Origin: an uncultured Pelagibacteraceae bacterium
GTDB taxonomy: Bacteria > Pseudomonadota > Alphaproteobacteria > Pelagibacterales > Pelagibacteraceae
Direction of reading: 5' to 3'
DNA length: 64,000 nucleotides
Assembly (NCBI GenBank): GCA_902535255.1
Contig: CACASQ010000001.1
Span: 310,001-374,000, forward strand
Shown here: piece by piece, positions 1-8,865 of the stretch
Numbering within the stretch: the first letter of the stretch is position 1
Layout: each line of letters starts with the position of its first letter
Notes under the pieces: generated by a model
Seen by the model: the letters and a program-made list of their open reading frames with translations, nothing else
Database searches by the model: none
Told to the model about the DNA's origin: nothing
Position numbers and translations under genes: made by a program

Positions 1-313
1 ACTCTTCCGCTGATTGAGACGAAAAATTTTTATTAAATTTAACAATAATTAAGAAATCTAATTTAAGTTTTTTTAATAGGTTTTTTTTCTGTTCTAAAGA
101 ATTTATTCTATGATTTTTAATTTTGTTATTAAAAAACATAACGGGCACGGGCTCAAAAGTCATAACTCCAAAAGGTATCTTATTTTTTTGGGCTTTCTGT
201 TTTGCCTCTTTTATAACTTTTTGATGACCTAAATGTAGTCCATCAAAATTGCCTATAGCTATCACGCCATTATAATGTTTTTTATTTAAATTTGGATTGT
301 TGTAAATTTTCAT
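1..313 (-). CDS. ribF: Bifunctional riboflavin kinase/FAD synthetase, N-terminal part (cut by window edge)
   Basis: About 104 N-terminal codons are present; the reading frame is open to the window edge. The protein starts MKIYNN and has the FAD-synthetase nucleotidyltransferase signature around residues 17-30 (AIGNFDGLHLGHQ), followed by a strand ending in FGVMTFEPVP. Family knowledge: RibF phosphorylates riboflavin to FMN and adenylates FMN to FAD in the cytoplasm; this end is the adenylyltransferase domain. The ATG lies 1 base past the stop of the HAD gene, so the two are probably cotranscribed. Identity is firm; the kinase domain is outside the window. Confidence 0.9.
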   Translation of the reverse strand, partial: MKIYNNPNLNKKHYNGVIAIGNFDGLHLGHQKVIKEAKQKAQKNKIPFGVMTFEPVPVMFFNNKIKNHRINSLEQKKNLLKKLKLDFLIIVKFNKNFSSQSAEE

Positions 314-314
314 T

Positions 315-1121
315 TTACCATTTTAACTCTTTTTGAAAAAAATTTGCTTTTACATTGTATTTTTCTAAAAGTTTATTTAGTTCGGAAAAATTATTGAATT
401 CTTTTCTATGGACGCCTTCAGTTATAAAAATACAATCTATTTTTAAATTATTTGCTCCTTTAATATCTGTTCTTAAATTGTCGCCTATAGCTAAAACTTT
501 TTCATTGGAGCTAAAACACATATTATAAACCTCTTTATGTGGTTTGCCAAAATATATAACTTCACCTCCAAGGTCCTCAAAAACCTTCGCTACTGAACCT
601 GCACATAATTCCTCAACGTTTCCCCTGTGAACTATTAAATCTGGATTAGTACAAATTAATTTTTTTGAAATATGCTTCAATAAAAATTTTTTATAATAAT
701 TCAAATCATTATCATAATCATCGAACAATCCTGTACATAAAATAAAATCACAACTTTGAAGATCAGTTCTATTATCTTTTTCTTTTTCAAATACTGAAAT
801 ATCTCTAGCTGGCCCAAGGTGGTAAAATGTCTTTCCAAATTTTTTTTGGTTTATAGCGTGCATCGCTGCTTCACCTGAGGTCATGACATTTTCTAGATAT
901 TTTTTGTCCATTTTCATTTTAAGTAAAAAATTAGTTACTTTCGAACTAGGCCTAGGTGCATTAGATAAAAATACAATTTTTTTCGAATTTTTTTTCAGTT
1001 TGTCTACTGCCTCTATAGCTTTAGGATTAAGAGAAACTCCATTATGCATTACCCCCCATAAGTCTATAATAAAAGTATCGTAGGTTTCGAATATATCTGC
1101 TAGGTGATTTAGTTCTTTCAA
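315..1121 (-). CDS. HAD-superfamily (subclass IIA, NagD-like) phosphatase
   Basis: The 268-residue protein has HAD motif I as DLWGVMHNG at residues 20-28 (the second Asp of the usual DxD is Trp-Gly, as in the TIGR01459-type subgroup), a motif II-like VFLSNAPRPS near 50-59, and a C-terminal motif III/IV AIGDNLRTDIKGA near 212-224. Family knowledge: NagD-like HAD-IIA enzymes hydrolyse phosphate from small metabolites; the substrate cannot be read here. The first codon appears to be TTG, with an AGGAG about 12 bases upstream; no ATG occurs before motif I. It sits directly upstream of ribF, so a flavin-related phosphatase (for example on FMN or pyrimidine phosphate) is possible but is only inference. 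Confidence 0.8.
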   Translation of the reverse strand: MKELNHLADIFETYDTFIIDLWGVMHNGVSLNPKAIEAVDKLKKNSKKIVFLSNAPRPSSKVTNFLLKMKMDKKYLENVMTSGEAAMHAINQKKFGKTFYHLGPARDISVFEKEKDNRTDLQSCDFILCTGLFDDYDNDLNYYKKFLLKHISKKLICTNPDLIVHRGNVEELCAGSVAKVFEDLGGEVIYFGKPHKEVYNMCFSSNEKVLAIGDNLRTDIKGANNLKIDCIFITEGVHRKEFNNFSELNKLLEKYNVKANFFQKELKW

Positions 1122-1189
1122 TTTACTATTTCTCTCCTTTTAATGCTTATTAATATAGTATTTAATGGTTTTTTTAATGATTTTTGCCT

Positions 1190-1217
1190 CTTGAAATATG
1201 GTTAAAACATACCATAT
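1190..1217 (+). promoter_or_regulatory. Heat-shock (sigma-32/RpoH-type) promoter of groESL
   Basis: CTTGAA at 1190-1195, then 14 bases, then TACCATAT at 1210-1217, close to the sigma-32 consensus CTTGAA-N13-15-CCCCATNT. It lies 35 bases upstream of the groES ATG. The same arrangement with the same 14-base spacer precedes hsp20 near 60.86 kb. No CIRCE inverted repeat (HrcA operator) is visible between 1122 and 1251, so RpoH control is the simpler reading. Confidence 0.7.
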
Positions 1218-1251
1218 CAACACTAAGTAAAAATTTATAGGAGAAAAATAT

Positions 1252-1548
1252 ATGAAATTTAGACCTCTGCACGATCGCGTGCTTATTAAAGTGCTAGACA
1301 GTGAAGAAAAAACTGCTGGCGGGATTATCATACCGGACACCGCTAAAGAAAAACCTCAAGAAGGTGAGATTGTAGCTGTAGGGCCGGGTGCCAAAAACGA
1401 AAACGGTAAAGTTTCTGCAATGGACGTAAAAGTTGGAGATATAGTTTTATTCGGAAAGTGGTCTGGAACTGAAGTCAAAATTGACGGCAAAGAATACAGC
1501 ATTATGAAAGAGTCTGACATAATGGGAATTTCAAAAAGTAAAAAATAA
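1252..1548 (+). CDS. groS: Co-chaperonin GroES
   Basis: The 98 residues begin [13 protein letters not shown], the standard GroES N-terminus, with the mobile loop ([20 protein letters not shown], about residues 18-37) that contacts GroEL, and end in DIMGISK. Family knowledge: GroES forms a heptameric lid on the GroEL cavity during ATP-driven folding in the cytoplasm. A TAGGAG Shine-Dalgarno site at 1238-1243 fixes the ATG. groEL follows after 18 bases, and a sigma-32-like promoter precedes the pair. Length is normal for the family. Confidence 0.98.
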   Translation: MKFRPLHDRVLIKVLDSEEKTAGGIIIPDTAKEKPQEGEIVAVGPGAKNENGKVSAMDVKVGDIVLFGKWSGTEVKIDGKEYSIMKESDIMGISKSKK

Positions 1549-1557
1549 CCTTGATAG

Positions 1558-3225
<1,668 letters not shown>

Positions 3226-3250
3226 ATCCATAAAACATTAAAATTATTTT

Positions 3251-3278
3251 AAAGGGCGGGTTTCCGCCCTTTTTTTTT
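3251..3278 (+). terminator. Rho-independent terminator of groESL
   Basis: A G+C-rich hairpin, AAAGGGCGG paired with CCGCCCTTT across a GTTT loop, runs straight into a T tract ending at 3278. It is placed 26 bases after the groEL stop and just before the convergent gene ending at 3290. Confidence 0.93.
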
Positions 3279-3289
3279 GAGGTTATTCG

Positions 3290-3973
3290 CTATCCTAAAA
3301 TTTCTTTACAAAGTACTCTTGAGTGAGAATGTATTTCTTTATTAACATTTTCTAACACCTGAACTTGTTTAAAAATATTTTTCAAGTCTTTAGCTCTTAT
3401 TGTATCGAAAATAAAAAATGTTTGCTTATGAGAGTTTTTTTTCAAGAAGCTCTTATAAATTTTTAGATCATAGTGATAATCCATTGAGTAAAGAGAGAAA
3501 ATAAAATCATATTTTTTTTGAATTAAATCTAAATTTTCAAAATCAAAAATTTCAAAATTATTATTATTACTGTTCAGATTGATAAATTCTTTAGTTAAAG
3601 AAAGTTTATTATATGCTTCATTTGGATTCCAAAAATATTTAATTTTTGTTGATATGAAATTTCTTTCAATCATGTCTAAATTAAAATTTTTATGCCGAGA
3701 TAAGATGATGCTTTCAACACCGCCTACGCCGCCTCCTATAGATAAAACATTTTTATCAACCTCCCTAAAAAAATTTTTTAAAAATAAATACTCTTTTAAA
3801 GAAACTTTATAATATTCTTTTGAAATTAAATCTTTATCATTAAAATAAGAAAAAAGTTGAGTAAAAAGATATCTACCAAATAATTTTCTTAGTTTTTTTT
3901 GAGAAGCAGTCATTATTTCATTTCTTTGAAAAAGAATTAACCTAGACATATTTTTTTTTAAATTAAATTGCAT
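3290..3973 (-). CDS. Putative SAM-dependent methyltransferase-like protein
   Basis: The 227-residue protein has a Rossmann glycine-rich motif VLSIGGGVGG at 76-85, then an acidic strand end (LDMIERN near 100), and FDFIFSLYSMDYHYDL near 156-171, which fits motif IV of class I methyltransferases. No specific family was recognised and the substrate is unknown. It is the last gene of the leftward his operon, beginning 1 base after the sulfotransferase-like gene. Residue use is extreme for Phe, Lys and Asn, like its two neighbours. Could also be a degenerate Rossmann protein without activity. Confidence 0.55.
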   Translation of the reverse strand: MQFNLKKNMSRLILFQRNEIMTASQKKLRKLFGRYLFTQLFSYFNDKDLISKEYYKVSLKEYLFLKNFFREVDKNVLSIGGGVGGVESIILSRHKNFNLDMIERNFISTKIKYFWNPNEAYNKLSLTKEFINLNSNNNNFEIFDFENLDLIQKKYDFIFSLYSMDYHYDLKIYKSFLKKNSHKQTFFIFDTIRAKDLKNIFKQVQVLENVNKEIHSHSRVLCKEILG

Positions 3974-3974
3974 T

Positions 3975-4742
3975 TTAAAGATCTAATTTATTCGAACTGA
4001 ATATTTTCTTTTGGAAAAAATTCAAATATAGAAAATAAAAAATTCTTTTAAAATTCCATATCTTAATTGTTCGCGAAACATTTTTTTTATTGGGAAATTG
4101 AAGCTCTTGTTCATTTATTTTTAGTATGTCAGAGAAATCAACAAAAATTTTTTTTCCCGATTTTTTATCAAATTTTATATATATGAAGTCTTTTTTAAAA
4201 ATTTTTTTCCAATTGTTAATAATCTTTCTATTATCTAAGTAATAATTTTGGCTTAAGTAATAGTTTTTATTTTTTTTGTTAAAATAATATCCAAATTTCT
4301 CAACTTTTTTTTTAAATTCAAATACACTATCAATTTTAATATTATGCCTTTGGGTCAACTGTTGTACATATAAAGAGTATAAATAAGAGTAGTCTGATCT
4401 AAAGTAAAATATAATAATAGGTTGAAAACCAAGTTGTAAAATAGTTTTTTTCAAAAATAAAATCTTTTCGAGATCATATGATAGACAAGAAAAAAACTCA
4501 GAGCTCAAAATTAAGTTGGCGTTATCTTTCTTTTCGGGGAAATAATTTTTTATCTTCTTAAAGTCCTTGGTATCAAAATATTTGAAAAGTTTTTGATTGT
4601 GTATTGTATTTTTAAAAAAATTATTTTCTTTAATGACCCTAAAATTCTCTCTTTTTAATTTTTCTTTATTTAAAAACAGAAAACTTTGAAGTGAAGTGCT
4701 ACCTGTCTTAAAATTTCCAATATGCAGAAAGCACTTTTTCAT
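3975..4742 (-). CDS. Sulfotransferase-like protein
   Basis: Near the N-terminus, residues 7-22 read HIGNFKTGSTSLQSFL, matching the 5'-phosphosulfate-binding loop (HxGxxKTGSTSLQ) of PAPS-dependent sulfotransferases of the carbohydrate/heparan type. A second segment near residues 116-130 (IIFYFRSDYSYLYSLYVQQ) resembles the 3'-phosphate-binding region (R...S..SxYxQ). The 255 residues are compact but plausible. Family knowledge: these enzymes move sulfate from PAPS to sugars or other acceptors. The adjacent upstream gene is APS kinase-like, which would make PAPS. The acceptor is unknown. Confidence 0.65.
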   Translation of the reverse strand: MKKCFLHIGNFKTGSTSLQSFLFLNKEKLKRENFRVIKENNFFKNTIHNQKLFKYFDTKDFKKIKNYFPEKKDNANLILSSEFFSCLSYDLEKILFLKKTILQLGFQPIIIFYFRSDYSYLYSLYVQQLTQRHNIKIDSVFEFKKKVEKFGYYFNKKNKNYYLSQNYYLDNRKIINNWKKIFKKDFIYIKFDKKSGKKIFVDFSDILKINEQELQFPNKKNVSRTIKIWNFKRIFYFLYLNFFQKKIFSSNKLDL

Positions 4743-4745
4743 TAA

Positions 4746-5183
4746 TTAAATTTCAAACTTTGATTTTAAATCATTTAATATCAAATGTTTTATAACCTCT
4801 GCGTTTTTCTCTTTAACTTCAAAATCAATCTCTTGGTTGTCTGGTATTTCAAATATCTTATTTGTGTCCTCAAATCTTCCTTGATCAATAGTATTCATCC
4901 AAATAATATAATCTGCACTAAATTTTTTCCGAGCATCGTTAGTTGGGCATACAAAGTCGGTTACTACGTTGTTGTTGTTTTTAATCTCTTGATCAGAAAG
5001 CTCATTCATTCTGTTTGATTGCCTTATTCTACCTTCTAAACTGAAATCCCAATCGTTAAATTTTTTTCGTACCTCATCAGCATTTACCCTACTTGCTTTA
5101 ATTAAAGGAGCGAGCTTATCACTTAAGGTTGTTTTACCAGAACCTGGGAGTCCCATAACAAGGATTTTAATTTTTTTTCTCAT
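4746..5183 (-). CDS. Adenylylsulfate kinase-like P-loop kinase
   Basis: The 145-residue P-loop protein has Walker A GLPGSGKT at 11-18, then NADEVRKKFNDWDFSLEGRI (about 34-53), which parallels the APS-kinase block DGDNVR..LGFS..DR, and FVCPTNDAR near 77-85 in the place of the family's ISPYR..R. It is about 30-40 residues shorter than a typical CysC. Family knowledge: APS kinase makes PAPS from APS and ATP. Its start overlaps the hisG stop by 4 bases, and a sulfotransferase-like gene follows. No ATP sulfurylase is in the window. It might instead phosphorylate another small molecule. Confidence 0.65.
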   Translation of the reverse strand: MRKKIKILVMGLPGSGKTTLSDKLAPLIKASRVNADEVRKKFNDWDFSLEGRIRQSNRMNELSDQEIKNNNNVVTDFVCPTNDARKKFSADYIIWMNTIDQGRFEDTNKIFEIPDNQEIDFEVKEKNAEVIKHLILNDLKSKFEI

Positions 5184-5860
5184 ATTTTTAAATTATTTAA
5201 AAAATTGTTAATTCTTTTTTTTACTTTTTTTGCTAATAGTAAACAAGCACAAGATTGAAGTATCACTCCATCTTTAACAACTCTCAGATTATTGTCTTCT
5301 AAAGTTTTTCCTGAGGAAGTAATATCAGTGATTATTTCAGACGAGCCTATAAAAGGATATGTTTCAGTTGCGCCTAGGCTTGATATCAGTTTGTATTGAG
5401 TGACACCTTTTGAGATTAAAAAATTATTTGTTAGGTTGGGATATTTTGTTGCAACTCTTAATCTAGTATTTCTTTTAGATCTTATATCGAAAGATACCTC
5501 CTCTAGATCTGCAATAGTTTGTACATCTATCCAATCATCTGGTACTGCAATTACGAGATTTGCATATCCAAAATCTAGTTTTTTTTCAATTAAAATTTTA
5601 TCACGTAAAGTTTTTTTTGACTCATTAAGAAGATCTAGACCAGATATACCGATATCTAAAGTACCATCTCCCAATCTTTGTATAATCTCTTTAGCATGCA
5701 AATAAATTATTTTAAGATTAGGCTTATTCTCAATTTCACCAAAATAATTTCTTTCTTTATTGCTGTTTAAGATTTTAAGTCCTAAATTTTCGAAATAAGA
5801 TTTGGCTTTTTCTTTTAATCGGCCTTTACTTGGTAATCCAATTGTAATTATATCTCTCAT
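5180..5860 (-). CDS. hisG: ATP phosphoribosyltransferase catalytic subunit, short form
   Basis: The 226-residue protein has the short (HisG-S) architecture lacking the C-terminal ACT-like regulatory domain. It opens ITIGLPSKGRL, has DIGISGLDLL near 72-81, and the PRPP-site region TDITSSGKTLEDNNL near 178-192. Family knowledge: it condenses ATP with PRPP in the first step of histidine synthesis; short forms need HisZ to be active, and hisZ lies immediately upstream with a 4-base overlap. Downstream, the APS-kinase-like gene also overlaps by 4 bases. Length and motifs are normal. Confidence 0.95.
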   Translation of the reverse strand: MRDIITIGLPSKGRLKEKAKSYFENLGLKILNSNKERNYFGEIENKPNLKIIYLHAKEIIQRLGDGTLDIGISGLDLLNESKKTLRDKILIEKKLDFGYANLVIAVPDDWIDVQTIADLEEVSFDIRSKRNTRLRVATKYPNLTNNFLISKGVTQYKLISSLGATETYPFIGSSEIITDITSSGKTLEDNNLRVVKDGVILQSCACLLLAKKVKKRINNFLNNLKI

Positions 5861-6894
5861 AAATTCTTTAAGTTGATTGCAGCCCCAACTGCAGGAATAC
5901 TTTTTTTTGCACCTAAACTTTTGAGAAGATCATCATATCGACCTCCTCTTGCAATTTCTTTTTTGCCTTCAAATACTTCAAAGACTATTCCGGTATAATA
6001 TTCTATGTCCCTTCCGAAGTTTGAAATAAAATTAACATCTTCTTTAAGTTTTTTAAGATTTTGAATTGATTGTAAATTTTTAAATATATCTTTTTTGAGA
6101 TTATTATTTTTTACAAAATTAAATAACACTTTATCAATAACAGATAATTTACAATTTATTTTAAGAAATGATCTTATAATTCTTACTATTTCTTTGCCCT
6201 CTCTGAATGATCTTGGATCTTTAATTTTTTTATTAAATCTTTTTAAAATCTCTGAAACTTTGCGACCAGCAATAATTTTATCTTGGGGCATAGTTTTCAT
6301 ATCAAAAAACTTTTTTTTATCAGTATCAAATTTCGCTGCATCAATATCTGAATTTTTTTCCAATCTTTTTAAAAGTTCATCAAAATATTTTGGCCGCCAA
6401 AAATGTCTTATCAATCTCAGTTTCCACCTCTCAGGCATATCTAGTGAGTTAATTAAGCTTTTGAATAGGCTAACATCACCTACTTTTATCTTAGTTTTTT
6501 TATTTTTAATTTTTTTAACTGAATTTAAAATAGTAGAAACGACTTTTAAATCGTCTTGTGCTTGATTTTTTGAGCCGAAAATTTCAATACCGATTTGATT
6601 GTGTATAAAATCAAAATTTTTATTTCTCGATCTTCTATACGCTTGACCTGAGTAATAAATTTTTGAGTTTGTTCTTGTTTGTAGAAAATTTAAACAAGAG
6701 GCTACTGTTAAATCAGGCCTCAAACACATAACCTTACCTCTTTCATTTTCAAAAGTAAGCATTGAGCTTCTAAACCCTTCGCCTGATCTTTGTATAATAT
6801 ATTCTGAATCTAAGAAAACCTCTGGCTCAGATAAAACAAAACCATTACTCTTAAATGTTTTTACTATTTCTTCAGATAATTTTTTTGATTTCAT
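5857..6894 (-). CDS. hisZ: ATP phosphoribosyltransferase regulatory subunit HisZ
   Basis: The 345-residue protein is a paralogue of the catalytic core of histidyl-tRNA synthetase: motif 2-like VMCLRPDLTVASC near 54-66 and the C-terminal RDIEYYTGIVFEVFEG and ARGGRYDDLLKSLGAKKS. It lacks the anticodon-binding domain of true HisRS. Family knowledge: HisZ binds histidine and activates short HisG. It starts inside the end of hisS (23-base overlap) and is followed by hisG, so the paired subunits are translated from one message. The hisS-hisZ-hisG order argues clearly for HisZ over a second synthetase. Confidence 0.92.
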   Translation of the reverse strand: MKSKKLSEEIVKTFKSNGFVLSEPEVFLDSEYIIQRSGEGFRSSMLTFENERGKVMCLRPDLTVASCLNFLQTRTNSKIYYSGQAYRRSRNKNFDFIHNQIGIEIFGSKNQAQDDLKVVSTILNSVKKIKNKKTKIKVGDVSLFKSLINSLDMPERWKLRLIRHFWRPKYFDELLKRLEKNSDIDAAKFDTDKKKFFDMKTMPQDKIIAGRKVSEILKRFNKKIKDPRSFREGKEIVRIIRSFLKINCKLSVIDKVLFNFVKNNNLKKDIFKNLQSIQNLKKLKEDVNFISNFGRDIEYYTGIVFEVFEGKKEIARGGRYDDLLKSLGAKKSIPAVGAAINLKNL

Positions 6895-8206
6895 CTGCTA
6901 ATTTTTTAATTTCTATTTTTGTTTCTTTGCCTGTTCTTAAATTTCTCAAAGTTGGTTTTCCTGATTTAATCTCATTATCGCCAAAGAGAATCACTGCAGG
7001 AGAATTAATTTTGTTAGCATATTCCATCTGTTTTTTTAATTTTCCATCTCCAGGATATATTTCAACACTTACGCCATTCTTTCTAAGCACCTTTTGCAAA
7101 TTTATATACTCCTTCATTGAGCCTTTATCAAAAATACAAATTACTACTGGTTTTGTTTGTTTGACTTTAAATTCTTTTTTTTGCATTAAAGCATAAACTA
7201 ATCGATCTAAACCAATTGAAATACCAGTTGCGGGAGCATCATAATTACCAAAATTATTTATAAGATTATCGTATCTGCCTCCACCACCTATTGAACCAAA
7301 TTGGATGACTTGACCTCTACTATTTTTAACATCAAATTTCAAATTTACTTCAAATATAATTCCCGTGTAATATTCAAGACCTCTTATAATTGACGGGTCT
7401 GTTTCATAATTGTTAAAATTATAATCTTTAAATATTTTTAATAGATACTCTAAATCTTCTGTTAAAGGTTTTTCTTTTCTTAACTCACTCTCAATAATTT
7501 CAATTGTTTTTGAATTTAAGTCCGCTCCCTTAGTGAAGTCCCCAGATTTATCTTTTCTCCCGCTACCCAACAACTGTTTTACGCCATCCCATCCTAAACG
7601 ATCAATTTTATCTAAAGCTCTTAAGGTGGTAAGTTTTTGTTCACTGTCATTTAAATTTATTTTTTTGAATAATTCCTCTGTAATCTTTCTTGATGAAATT
7701 TTAATTACATATTCTGATTTACTAAGCCCACAACTCTCAAGAATTTCAGAAATCATGATGCATAATTCAGCATCTGCTTGTAAACTTTTAGTTCCAACAA
7801 AATCAGCATCGAATTGAAGAAACTCTCTAAACCTACCTGGACCTGGCTTCTCATTTCTCCAAACTGTTCCGAGTTGATATCTCTTAAAGGGTTTCGGAAT
7901 TTCCAAGAAATTTTTTGCTACATATCTTGCTAAAGGTGCTGTTAAATCATATCTTAAAGACAACCACTTTTTATCATCTTTGAAAGAAAATACTCCAGCA
8001 TCTGGCCTTTCCTTATCAGGTAAAAATTTTCCAATGCTTTCCGAATACTCAAAGCTTGGAGTTTCAAGATACTGAAACCCATACCTGATCATGACTTCCT
8101 TAATTTTTGAAATTATGAAATCTCTAACAAGTAATTCTTTTTCTGTTCTGTCTACAAAACCCAAAGGCAGTTCTTTTAAGGGTTTTTTATTTTTTTGTTT
8201 ATTCAT
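6872..8206 (-). CDS. hisS: Histidyl-tRNA synthetase
   Basis: A class II synthetase of 444 residues. Motif 2 is in LRYDLTAPLARYVA and the GTVWRNEKPGPGRFREFLQFD block, the histidine-A motif is GLEYYTGIIFEV, motif 3 is near TGISIGLDRL, and there is a C-terminal anticodon-binding domain. I chose the ATG at 8206 because the longer open frame to 8272 runs through the tRNA-His gene. The start codon lies only 4 bases after the tRNA's encoded CCA, so no Shine-Dalgarno site can exist outside the tRNA. Processing of the joint transcript would leave an almost leaderless message. Confidence 0.95.
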   Translation of the reverse strand: MNKQKNKKPLKELPLGFVDRTEKELLVRDFIISKIKEVMIRYGFQYLETPSFEYSESIGKFLPDKERPDAGVFSFKDDKKWLSLRYDLTAPLARYVAKNFLEIPKPFKRYQLGTVWRNEKPGPGRFREFLQFDADFVGTKSLQADAELCIMISEILESCGLSKSEYVIKISSRKITEELFKKINLNDSEQKLTTLRALDKIDRLGWDGVKQLLGSGRKDKSGDFTKGADLNSKTIEIIESELRKEKPLTEDLEYLLKIFKDYNFNNYETDPSIIRGLEYYTGIIFEVNLKFDVKNSRGQVIQFGSIGGGGRYDNLINNFGNYDAPATGISIGLDRLVYALMQKKEFKVKQTKPVVICIFDKGSMKEYINLQKVLRKNGVSVEIYPGDGKLKKQMEYANKINSPAVILFGDNEIKSGKPTLRNLRTGKETKIEIKKLADEIKKII

Positions 8207-8210
8207 TTTT

Positions 8211-8287
8211 TGGTACAGCAGGGTGGATTCGAACCACCGACCCCTAGTTCCACAAACTAGTGCTCTAACCAACTGAGCTACTGCTGC
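8211..8287 (-). tRNA. tRNA-His (GUG anticodon)
   Basis: Read leftward, the 77-base gene folds as a complete cloverleaf: acceptor GCAGCAG with CTGCTGT, D-stem GCTC/GAGC, anticodon stem CTAGT/ACTAG around loop TTGTGGA (anticodon GTG), five-base variable loop, T-stem GGTGG/CCACC around TTCGAAT, and an encoded CCA. The base before G1 in the genome is T, the discriminator (position 73) is A, and pair 1:72 is G:U, so there is no encoded G-1 and no C73. The gene directly precedes hisS, giving a tRNA and its own synthetase on one transcript. Confidence 0.97.
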
Positions 8288-8520
8288 ATCCTTTTTATTT
8301 TTATCTTAATTTTAATTAAATTTATATATGTTTGATTATAAGCTAAGCAAAAGCCTAGCGTGCATTCTGTGAGAATGTGATCTAAAAGTAGAATTGTTTA
8401 AATCTATTAACATAATACCTATGTAGAAAAAAAATGTGTCTTTTTCATGAAGAATTATCGGGACAAAAAAATAGTTTACCTAAATTTAAGTCCCGTTAAT
8501 CAGTGATTTTGGAAATTAGA
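8288..8520. other. Spacer between cspA-like gene and tRNA-His with hairpins
   Basis: No ORF of note. Three inverted repeats are visible: GCTAAGC/GCCTAGC at about 8342-8359, a perfect CATTCT-GTG-AGAATG at 8363-8377, and a larger one with arms 8454-8464 and 8490-8500 (ATTATCGGGAC against GTCCCGTTAAT, one A.A mismatch) around a 25-base A/T-rich loop. The last begins 20 bases past the cold-shock gene's stop and may serve as its 3' end. A TATAAT at 8335-8340 on the minus strand is a possible -10 for the tRNA-His/his operon. Function of the rest is unknown. Confidence 0.4.
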
Positions 8521-8733
8521 TTAAGATGTTTTCTGCAGTTTGACTGCTGAAGGACCTTTTTCTGTGCTCTCCACTTCAAACGTTAACTCATCACCCTCGT
8601 TTAAATACTTTAAACCAGCTTCTCTTACCGCAGAAGAATGGACGAACACGTCTTTTTCTTTGTCTTCTCTTTCAATGAAACCATATCCTTTAGTACCATT
8701 GAACCACTTTACTTTACCTTTTAGTGTACTCAT
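8521..8733 (-). CDS. Cold-shock domain protein (CspA family)
   Basis: A 70-residue single cold-shock domain with RNP1 KGYGFIER at 15-22 and RNP2 VFVHSSAV at 29-36, both carrying the aromatic residues that stack on single-stranded nucleic acid. Family knowledge: RNA chaperone that melts secondary structure, either cold-induced or constitutive (CspE-like). The start is the ATG at 8733, with AGGAAAAT-type purines upstream. It is preceded by about 130 bases of spacer after the accA end. Which paralogue this is cannot be told from sequence alone. Confidence 0.95.
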   Translation of the reverse strand: MSTLKGKVKWFNGTKGYGFIEREDKEKDVFVHSSAVREAGLKYLNEGDELTFEVESTEKGPSAVKLQKTS

Positions 8734-8865
8734 ATTTATTATTTTCCTTATTATTATTAACTTTAACTAACTAAAAGTTAGTCTTGATCACCTTAAATAG
8801 ATTTGCTTTGTAAAAGTCAATAGGAGAATTATATTATTTGACGCAATTGTTATTTTGCAACAATA

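Noticed and set aside
75-95. Apparent frameshift in ribF at an A-rich run
   Set aside because: Recounting the run of eight A residues gives an intact frame to the window edge.
1122-1251. CIRCE operator before groES
   Set aside because: No TTAGCACTC/GAGTGCTAA pair is present; a sigma-32-type promoter is.
8207-8272. N-terminal extension of hisS from an upstream in-frame ATG
   Set aside because: The extension is the reverse reading of the tRNA-His gene; the ATG at 8206 matches HisRS N-termini.
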